Shown here: positions 55,972 through 64,000 of the stretch, piece after piece
How the letters are laid out: every line of letters starts with the position of its first letter
Position numbering within the stretch: position 1 is the stretch's first letter
DNA from: Tetracentron sinense
Lineage: Eukaryota > Streptophyta > Magnoliopsida > Trochodendrales > Trochodendraceae
Length of the DNA stretch: 64,000 nucleotides
Reading direction: 5' to 3'
Assembly (NCBI GenBank): GCA_015143295.1
Contig: CM026565.1
Location: 12,522,041-12,586,040 of the forward strand
Made by a program: the position numbers and the translations under genes
Notes under the pieces: generated by a model
What the model saw: only the letters and a program-made list of their open reading frames with translations
What the model was told of the DNA's origin: nothing
Database searches by the model: none

Positions 55972-57220
55972 CTTGCACCACATCGTCAGATGCAAGTGCA
56001 TCACCCTCTGTCAAGGCAAAAACTCGCCCCTGGTTCGCCTGGCGAGACTGAGGTGTAGACCGGGTAGTCTGAGATGACGCCTGGTATGATCCTGCTGGGC
56101 GTGTCGGGGGCCTACTATCCTGAGACTGGCCTGGTAAATGCCGGCTAGGGCAATCCCTGATCATGTGGCCCTGGCGACCGCAATGATAACATCCACCAGA
56201 TGCTCTTCGGCAATCTCCTGCCGGATGCCTTTTGCCGCATGAAGTGCAGACCTCATATGTGTAGGCTGGAGGGACCGGAGGTGGTGTATACCTTGCTGCC
56301 TGAGGTGTAACTGGCCGTGGGGCCGGAAGAGCCTGAGGTCGAGGTGCCTGGGGTACATACTGCCGGGGTGCTGGAGGCACATAAGTCGGCCTCATCTGTG
56401 GTGCTGGCCATGCATACTGATAAGGACCAGTCCGGGCCCGCCTCTCTAAAGGTACCGAACCACTAGATTGGCCTCTCGCCAATTCTCTCTTCTTGGACAC
56501 GGTCTCTGAATTGGTCTCAACCAACAAGGCTTTATCCACTACTTCGGCGTAAGTGGTGTGCCTGAAGACCGACACTTTCTCCATGATGACATCCTTGAGC
56601 CCTTGCTCAAACCTCCTCGCCTTCATTGCCTCGGTGGCAATCATATGTGTCGCGAAGCGTGATAGCTCCGAGAACTTGGCCTCATAAGCGGCCACCGACA
56701 TCGAACCTTGCTCAAGGTTGATGAATTCTCTCTCTTTCTTTTCCCGTGCACCGATCGGAAAATACTTCTTGTAGAACGTGTCCTTAAACTCCTCCCAAGT
56801 CCACGGTTGACCTTGCATGGTCAAGTCCCGTGTCCTCAATGCGGACAACCACCAATGGTGGGCTTCGCCCTCTAGCATAAAAACTGCCCATGCCACTTTC
56901 TCTTCCTCTGTAGGAGAGAGCACCGCAAATATCTTCTCAACCTGGAGGATCCAAGCCTCCGCAGTAAGAGGGTCCACACTCCCGTGGAAGGATGGGGGCC
57001 TCAGTCTCCTGAAAGCCTCAACTCCAGCTGTACGATGTACCGGAGCTGCGGGCGGTGGAGTAGGTGCCGCTGATGCCGGTATAGTTTGCCGAGCCGCAAG
57101 TATGGCGAGTGTCTCAGCAATAGAGCCTAAGACCTGGGAGAGGTCCGGCTGCTCATCCTCATCTCTGGAAGAAGATGAAGCTCTGGTGTGTGGTCCACGA
57201 CCCCGTGTGCCCCGCCTCAT
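55972..57220 (-). CDS. gag: Element K Gag, intact
   Basis: 417 residues to the donor, plus GTR and a stop if unspliced. Same domain order as I: Arg-rich start, Pro/Ala linker, gag domain (AWAVFMLEGEAHHWW), Pro-rich part, and knuckles CTSCGKRHPAGDC and CYHCGRQGHMIRDC. It differs from I at only a handful of residues. No frameshift, in contrast to the corrupted pol beside it. Confidence 0.93.
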
Positions 57221-57564
57221 GACTAAAGTCCTGAGAACAATAGCACCACATGAGTCTCACTCGAAACCACAGTTTATTTCCATGTCATTTCACAATAATT
57301 CAATTTGTATTAGTTGTATAATACTAATATACATCACATCAAGTCATCAGAGTATTCATCACATTATACTTATACTTTAGTGTTCTAGCGTACCTAGGAC
57401 CCGTACTTGGTTAAAGCAACCATTTTAGACTAAGACTAAAGTTAGTCTTACACTTGGAACCAGACTCGCTCCCGACTCACTTCCTTCCTAACTTGTTTCC
57501 TAACATATGCTCTTGTCAAGCCGTGGTATAAGATTCTAAGTGACCCTAGAGACCTAATGCCTAG

Positions 57565-57576
57565 GCTCTGATACCA
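57565..57576 (-). promoter_or_regulatory. Primer binding site, element K
   Basis: TGGTATCAGAGC on the minus strand, 4 nt from the LTR end. Confidence 0.93.
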
Positions 57577-57580
57577 CTTC

Positions 57581-59878
57581 TGTCACGACCCAAAACCCAC
57601 CTTAGGAGTTAGAGTGAACTTTGGACGACTAATCATGACTTGCTTGACAACCAACCTGCAAAACCCACAGAGCATATACCATAGAAGACAATATAGCGGA
57701 ACATAACTATAAAACACAGTGGAAGTCTAACCAAACCTCTATGAATATATATGCTCAAATCCAAGTTATACAAAGGTAACCAAAAGAAAGTGCGGACAGG
57801 CCCGCCAAAATACATGAAAGTATATCTCTCATCTCACCCACAGCTATTCACTCAGAATCTACAACCACCTAATGGTAACCCTCTACGGGAGGTTCCTCCA
57901 AAGGCTCCTCGACGTACTCCTCCTCCACCCAAGGGCTCGGAGCACAGATATCAAACGGAGCAGCAGCTCCCTCAGAACCTACCGACATAAGAAGTACGGC
58001 TGAGCATGGAATACTCAGCGGGTACTAAATACTAACCAATAGTCATAGCAAAACCATAGCAGTATAGGAAGCAGGAAGCATTTCACATATATAAAGCAGG
58101 AAACAATTCAAGCATATAAAGCAGGAATAATTCATATCATGACAATAAAGTAAAGGAGTATATAATCATGCTTGAATTCATAAAAGCCAATAAAACCCTT
58201 GAAAACACCGTGCACTTGACTTGACTGAAAATACCATTTCCTTGCTTGAAAACTTGTCATGTTTGTCTTATCTTATCGTATCGTGCGTGTCATGCCATGT
58301 CATGCTTGCTTGGAAAGTAAACTACTTGTGAGGGAAGGGAGACCCTTCTTCCTAATGCCCATGCTTGTCATGCCATGTCATGCTTGCTTGTATCATGCTT
58401 GGAAGAGTAAACTACTTGTGAGGGAAGGGAGACCCTTCTTCCTAAATGCTCATGTCATGTCCTTTCACTTGTGAGATGTTCTTGTGAGATGTACTTGCGA
58501 GGGAAGGGAGGCCCTTCTTATGTGATGTATGCACTTGTGAGGGAAGGGAGACCCTTCTTATGAAAATGCATGATTGTCTTGTCCTTGCCAAAAGCGAGGT
58601 AAAACATATCGTACGATATGCCCCACCTCTAAATCCCATTCTTGAAAACCTCGGTAAAATCATGTCATGTATGCGTGCTCGTGAGGTCGTGTGCATACTT
58701 GCATTTGGAATTAAATATGGCATTTGAGTAATTCGTAACACATAACATCAATGATTTGGGCAATTTAATATTGATATCATTTAGGGAAAGCGAACAATCA
58801 CACTATCATAACCCTAGCAATTTTCATAAACCTTAAACATGCATTTTCTTAATTTATCATTCATTTTATTCACCTCGGCATTTCATCAAACATGGTACAT
58901 TCATTATTCATTAACCCTACAACATGCTTTTCTAGGCGGTTTATACTCACATCACACTTGTATGTTTATTATTAGTACAATGCCCTTCCCCATTCATTCA
59001 TTACATCATCCACACGGCATCCATTCGCCAACATCCATCTCCATTTACCATACATACCACCCATCTCATAATATAGATATATATATATATGAAGGAAAAC
59101 AAGAAGGAATAAGGAAATTAGAGGCTATAACTAAGAGGGTAGTGAAAAGTACCGACCTTGACAAATGGGGGACGAAATCCTCCACCAAACGCACGTGAGT
59201 TGCTGCCCTAGCTTGAGGAGAGTGCCCCACACGAGCTCCACGAATGCTTGAACCGAAATCTTGAAGAAATCGAGCTTGAGGTTGATCTAGGGTTTCAAAA
59301 CCCTTTGATTTCTCTCCAAAATGGAAACCTAGGTTTTGGAAAACCTTCTCCTTTCTCTCTAATCTCCCAAATCTTCTAAGGGTTGAGAATGAGCCCTAAA
59401 GGCTCGGGTAATCCTATATAAGAAAGGGTATAACACCCGAATGCCGAAAATGCCCTTAGTGAAAATTCTGTAAAACGCGAGGACCGAGCGATCGGTGTTA
59501 ATGACCGATCGATCGGTTGCCTACCGATCGATCGGTTTCATAACCGAGCGGTCGGTTGAAATTTCACTCTCTGGAAAATTTCTCCATACAAACTTTCTGA
59601 CCGCGCGATAGCTACCGATCGATCGGTTATGGACCGATCGATCGCTGACTGGACCGAGCGATCGGTTCTCTGTATGTCTGGACTGTTTTGACCATATCTT
59701 TTGACTCGCTCGTCGGATTTCGACGATTCAACTTGCGTTGGGTTCGTCTTTCGAAAACGCACATTTCTGACGTTTCGGAATTTTCGATTTCTCCTTTATT
59801 TATTAATTAGACTACAAAAATGGCCAATTAGCTACGAAGGTGCTATTCATTAAGGATGAAAAAGTCCGGGGTGCTACA
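57581..59878 (-). repeat. Element K 5' LTR
   Basis: 2298 bp, TGTCACGACCC...GGGGTGCTACA on the plus strand. Palindrome cassette 59482-59665, TATATAG 59414-59420, CATATCGTACGATATG 58605-58620, GAAGGG hairpin repeats 58325-58565, CTGAG hairpin 58000-58018. Its outer U3 end resembles LTR E (GGGTGCTACA) whereas its body resembles I and C, hinting at recombination between families. Confidence 0.94.
57869..57988 (-). CDS. 39-aa acidic LTR micro-ORF, element K
   Basis: ATGTCGGTAGGT start, 39 residues, TAG stop, with PFDICAPSPWVEEEYVEE core. Same length and stop position as B, G and I. Confidence 0.5.
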   Translation of the reverse strand: MSVGSEGAAAPFDICAPSPWVEEEYVEEPLEEPPVEGYH

Positions 59879-60051
59879 GTACGCCAGAACAATAAAGTAT
59901 AAGTATAATGTGATGAATACTCTGATGACTTGATGTGATGTGTATTAGTATTATACAACTAATACAAATTGAATTATTGTGAAATGGCATTGAAATAAAC
60001 TGTGGTTTCAAGTTAGACTCATGTGGTGTTATTATTCTCAGGACTTTAGTC

Positions 60052-61291
60052 ATGAGACAGAACACACGGGGTCGTGGACCACATACCAGAGCTTCCTCTT
60101 CTTCACGGGATGAGGATGAGCAGCCGGACCTCTCTCAGGTCTTAGGCTCTATTGCTGAGACACTCGCCATATTGGCGGCTCGGCAGGCTATACCATCATC
60201 GGCGGCACCTACTCCACCGCCCGCAGCTCCAGTACATCGTACCGCTGGAGTTGAGGCATTCAGGAGATTGAGGCCTCCACCCTTCCATGGGAGTGTGGAC
60301 CCTCTTGCTGCGGAGGTGTGGATCCTCCAGATGGAGAATATTTTTGCGGTCCTCTCACCTACAGAGGAGGATAGAGTAGCATGGGCAGTTTTCATGCTAA
60401 AGGGTGAAGCCCACCATTGGTGGTTGTCCGCATTGAGGACGCGAGATTTGACCATGCAGGGTCAACCTTGGACTTGGGAGGAGTTCAAAGATACTTTTTA
60501 CAAGAAGTATTTTCCGATCGGTGCACGGGAAAAGAAAGAGAGAGAATTCATCAACCTTGAGCAAGGTTCGATGTCTGTGGCAGCTTATGAGGCCAAGTTC
60601 TCAGAATTGTCGAGATTTACGCCTCATATGGTTGCTACTGAGGCAATGAAGGCGAGGAGATTTGAGCAAGGACTCAAGGATGTCATCATGGAGAAAGTAT
60701 CGGTCTTTAGGCACGCCACTTACGCTGAAGTGGTGGATAAAGCCTTGTTGGTTGAGACCAACTCTGAGGCGGGGTCCAAGAAGAGGGAATTGACGAGAGG
60801 CCAATCCAGTAGTTCAGCACCTTTAGAGAGGCGGGCTCGTACCGGCCCTTATCAGTATGCGTGGCCAGCACCACCAATGAGGCCATCTTATGCGCCTCCA
60901 GCTCCACGGCAGTATGTGCCTCAGGCACCGCGACCTCAGGCTCTTCCGGCCCCACGGCCTGTTGCACCTCAGACGATGAGGTATGCTCCACCTCCGACTT
61001 ATACACACGAGGTCTGCACTTCATGCGACCGAAGGCACCCGGCAAGAGATTGCCGAAGAGCATCGGGTGGATGTTTTCATTGTGGTCGCCAGGGCCATAT
61101 GATCAGGGATTGCCCCAGTCGGCATTTACCAGGCCAGTCTCAGGGGATTAGGCCACCAGCACGCCCAGCAGGATCATATCAGGCGTCATTTCAGACTACC
61201 TAGTCTACACCTCAGTCTCGCCAGGCGAACCAGGGGTGAGTTTTTGCCTTAACAGAGGGTGATGCACTTGCATCTGACGATGTAGTGCAAG
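60052..61291 (+). pseudogene. gag: Element L gag, two stops
   Basis: Same Gag as C, I and K: MRQNTRGRG start after TTATTCTCAG, AWAVFMLKGEAHHWW gag domain, and knuckles CTSCDRRHPARDC and CFHCGRQGHMIRDC. Stops at 61201-61203 (TAG) and 61237-61239 (TGA) lie in the C-terminal Gln/Ser-rich tail beyond the knuckles. More diverged than I or K. Confidence 0.88.
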
Positions 61292-61439
61292 GTACGCAGT
61301 TGTAGCTTATTTAATTATCTGTAAATTAAACTGTTAAGTATTAATTGATTGTGTACATACTTGGCATGTTATATATGTATATATACCTACATGTATACAC
61401 TGTTGATGCATCGATTGACTCCGCTAGTTAAAATTTCAG
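61292..61439 (+). other. Candidate gag-pol intron, element L (148 nt)
   Basis: Donor CAAG|GTACGCAG, acceptor AAATTTCAG|GAACC, with a GATTGAC branch-like site about 25-30 nt upstream of the acceptor. Joining gives VVQ-GTLLVNEYLAQVLIDTG. Confidence 0.72.
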
Positions 61440-64000
61440 GAACCCTACTAGTCAATGAGTATTTGGCTCAAGTGTTGATTGATACCGGGTCTACTCATTC
61501 ATTTGTCTCGCCGATTTTTTCAGAAGGCTTTTCTGTAGAGCCAAGTCAGCTAGAACCGGAGTTAGCCATTTCCACTCCTCTCGGCAAAACAGTATTGGCA
61601 GATAAAGTGTATAGAAATAGTGTGGTCCAAGTTGGAAGCCACGAGTTGGCGGTTGATCTCATCGTCCTTGGATTCCAAGACTTTGATGTTATATTGGGAA
61701 TGGACTGGTTAGCAGCACATCATGGGCATGTAGCTTGCTTTGAGAAAATGTTACTCTTCAAGCCAGTAGAAGGAAAACCATTCCACTTTCGCGGGTTGAA
61801 AAGTAGATATATTGCTCGTTTTGTGGCGTTGAGCTTAGCTAACCCCGAGGCAAAGGACTCATCGACTATTCCGGTTGTGAGTGAGTTCCTGGATGTATTT
61901 CCAGAGGAGTTGCCAGGATTGCCTCCAGACAGGGAGATTAAGTTTGTGATCGAGCTTGCACCAGGCACAGCTCCTGTTTTCAGGGCTCCGTATAGAATGG
62001 CCCCTATTGAACTCAAAGAGTTAAAGACCCAGTTGGAAGAATTACAAGGTCTTGGTTTCATTCGACCGTGTCTCACCGTGGGGTGCCCCGGTGTTGTTTG
62101 TTAAGAAGAAAGATGTCTCGATGCGGATGTGCGTCGATTACAGGCAATTGAACAAAGTCACTATAAAGAATAGGTATCCCTTGCCTAGGATTGATGACTT
62201 GTTCGATCAGTTGAAGGGAGCGAGATTTTTCTCGAAGATAGACCTTCGATCGGGTTATCACCAGTTGAAGATTAAGGTGGAAGATGTTCCCAAAACTGCT
62301 TTCAGGACTCGGTATGGACACTACGAGTTCTTGGTGATGCCTTTTGGACTCACAAACGCGCCGGCAGCCTTTATGGATTTGATAAACCGGGTGTTCCGGC
62401 CATATCTTGATAGGTGCGTGATTGTATTTGTTGATGACATTTTGGTCTATTCCCAGACACGGGAAGATCACACACGCGACCTACGCCTTGCTTTGGAAAT
62501 GCTAAGAGAGCACAAGCTATACTCCAAACTTAGCAAGTGTGAGTTTTTGTTGGAAGAGGTGGCATTCCTAGGCCACGTTGTTTCTGCAGAAGGTATCTCG
62601 GTAGATCCAAAGAAGATCGAAGCAATTATGAGTTGGGCGAGGCCCAAGAGTGTTACCAAGATACGCAGCTTTCTTGGGTTGGCAGGCTACTACAGGAGAT
62701 TCGTAGAAGGTTTCTCTAGCCTTGCAGCACCGCTCACTTACCTGACAAGGAAGAACGCCAAGTTTGTATGGAGTGATAAGTGCGAGATCAGTTTCACGGA
62801 ACTGAAGAAGAGGCTTACTACAGCCCCTGTCCTTACTGTGCCATCTGGACCTTATGGGTATGAGGTGTATAGTGATGTCTCACATGTTGGACTTGGGTGT
62901 GTACTCATGCAGCACAAGAAAGTCATTGCCTATGTATCAAGGCAATTGAAGGAGCATGAGAAGAATTACCCCACGCACGACTTAGAGCTTGCCGCAGTCG
63001 TGTTTGCACTCAAGATCTGGCGACATTACTTATACGGGGTGGAATTCTATGTGCATACGGACCACAAGAGCCTCAAGTACCTCTTTTCCCAAAAGGAATT
63101 GAATCTAAGGCAACGGCGTTGGATGGAATTTCTGAAGGACTATGATTGTACCATTCAATACCACCCGGGTAAAGCAAATGTAGTGGCTGATGCTTTGAGT
63201 AAAAGACCTCAGGGGTTGTTAGCACACATGTTGGTTCAAGAATGGAAGCTACTAGAAGATTTGGCAAATCTGGACATCAGTGTGAATAACTCTGTCCGTG
63301 GTCCTACCTTGGCAAATGTTACGGTTCGGCCGTACATTATAGATTTGATCCAAGAATACCAAACCACGGATGCTGAATTGTTGGCTTATCGGGACAAGGA
63401 AGTTGCTAAGGGTAATGAGGACTTCTCTCTCATTAGTCGGGGTGCTATCACATTCAAGGGAAGGCTGTGCGTCCCAGCCAATGCAGATCTTTGAAGAGAG
63501 ATTTTGGATGAAGCACACCGTTCGAAGTACACAGTGCATCCAGGGGGTACAAAGATGTACCGGAACCTCAAGAGTCACTTTTGGTGGCGGAATATGAAGA
63601 GGGAGGTTGCGGAATATGTAGCACGGTGCTTGGTGTGTCAACAGGTAAAAGCAGAACACATGCGGCCCACAGGTCTATTACAGTCCCTTCCGATTCCCGA
63701 GTGGAAATGGGAGAACATATCCATGGATTTCATAGTTGGCTTGCCAAGGACGGCAAGGGGCTCAGATGCGATATGGGTAGTAGTGGATCGTTTGACGAAG
63801 TCCGCTCACTTCTTACCTTACCGAACTACTTTTAACTCTAGTCAGTTAGCCGCTTTGTACATCAAGGAAGTGGTGAGGTTGCACGGAGTGCCCGTTAGTA
63901 TTGTGTCAGATCGGGATCCAGGATTCACATCACGATTCTGGAAAAGCTTTCAGCAAGCTATGGGTTCCCGACTTGATTTCAACACCGCCTTTCATCCACA
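61440..64000 (+). pseudogene. pol: Element L pol, protease to integrase core (frameshift and stop)
   Basis: Protease [13 protein letters not shown] near 61480; a two-base loss near 62068 (CGACCGTGTC versus CGACCAAGCGTC in C) shifts the frame; reverse transcriptase with YRQLNK and [10 protein letters not shown] near 62430; RNase H with [10 protein letters not shown] (the Ala after Asp changed to Val) ending near 63200; a TGA at 63492-63494; integrase zinc region (CLVCQQ) and core ([20 protein letters not shown]) to the edge. Continues beyond the window. Confidence 0.9.

Larger units (their letters stand above)
54276..59878 (-). mobile_element. Element K: 5' two-thirds of a gypsy chromovirus (minus)
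   Basis: Partial pol (54276-55829), intron, intact gag, primer site and 5' LTR 57581-59878. Integrase and the 3' LTR are lost in the gap. Right flank GTACG (59879-59883) continues as the leader of element L, so K inserted there. Confidence 0.9.
59879..64000 (+). mobile_element. Element L: gypsy chromovirus, leader to integrase
   Basis: Begins mid-leader at the K insertion (duplication GTACG). Gag from 60052, intron 61292-61439, pol from 61440 to the window edge within the integrase core. Its 5' LTR and primer site should lie left of K, in the gap. Confidence 0.9.

Overview
This window is plant nuclear heterochromatin made almost entirely of nested LTR retrotransposons. I found no host gene, no tRNA or rRNA gene and nothing prokaryotic. 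The evidence is chromovirus-type Ty3/gypsy Gag-Pol, Ty1/copia gag and integrase remnants, TG...CA LTRs with 5-bp target duplications, plant-type initiator-Met primer sites and plant-like GT...AG intron signals. The species cannot be named from the sequence; a land plant with a repeat-rich genome is as far as I would go.

Layout, using letters for elements. Copia-M (minus strand, SIRE-like) is the oldest layer: its LTR (about 16512-17872), primer site, gag start and gag body are split by three insertions: full-length gypsy element A (760-10155, target duplication CAAGT), solo LTR B (10890-13481, CAACC/GAACC) and solo LTR D (14069-16429, CCCTC). Gypsy element C (about 17873-27320) follows. Next comes an unclassified region with a ~200-bp tandem repeat, holding solo LTR E (27456-30067, minus, GTTCT) and solo LTR F (31341-33719). 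Copia-H (about 34640-41468, plus) carries solo LTR G (36054-~38331) in its leader. Element H is cut by gypsy element I (from 41469). Element I is cut inside its gag-pol intron by young gypsy element J (45445 to about 54175 and beyond, minus). A 100-N gap (54176-54275) follows, then gypsy element K (54276-59878, minus), which sits in the leader of gypsy element L (59879 to the window end, plus).

Elements A, C, I, J, K and L, and by homology the solo LTRs, belong to one chromovirus lineage. It has very long LTRs (1.9-2.6 kb), an initiator-Met primer site, a Gag with two CCHC knuckles, then protease, reverse transcriptase, RNase H, integrase and a C-terminal chromodomain-like tail. These features resemble the Tekay/Del clade. 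J is the youngest: its LTRs look identical over more than 1 kb and its gag-pol has one stop codon. A has only nonsense changes. C, K and L also carry frameshifts, some probably sequence errors near the gap.

Three shared features are the most interesting. (1) In every copy covering the junction, gag and pol are separated by a 135-148 nt segment with GT...AG ends. Removing it joins Gag in frame to the protease, so this looks like a gag-pol intron. (2) Each LTR carries a conserved hairpin (CTGAGTAY...RTRCTCAG), usually followed by an ATG and a 39-codon acidic micro-ORF. (3) The U3 of each LTR holds a cassette of about eight palindromic sites around a fixed spacer. The cassette is swapped between families (GATCGATC sites, TGCGATCGATCGCA sites or a 26-bp ACAACGTGTT array) while its flanks stay conserved. 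The transcribed LTR part also carries family-specific tandem hairpins, one set (in E) with compensatory stem changes.
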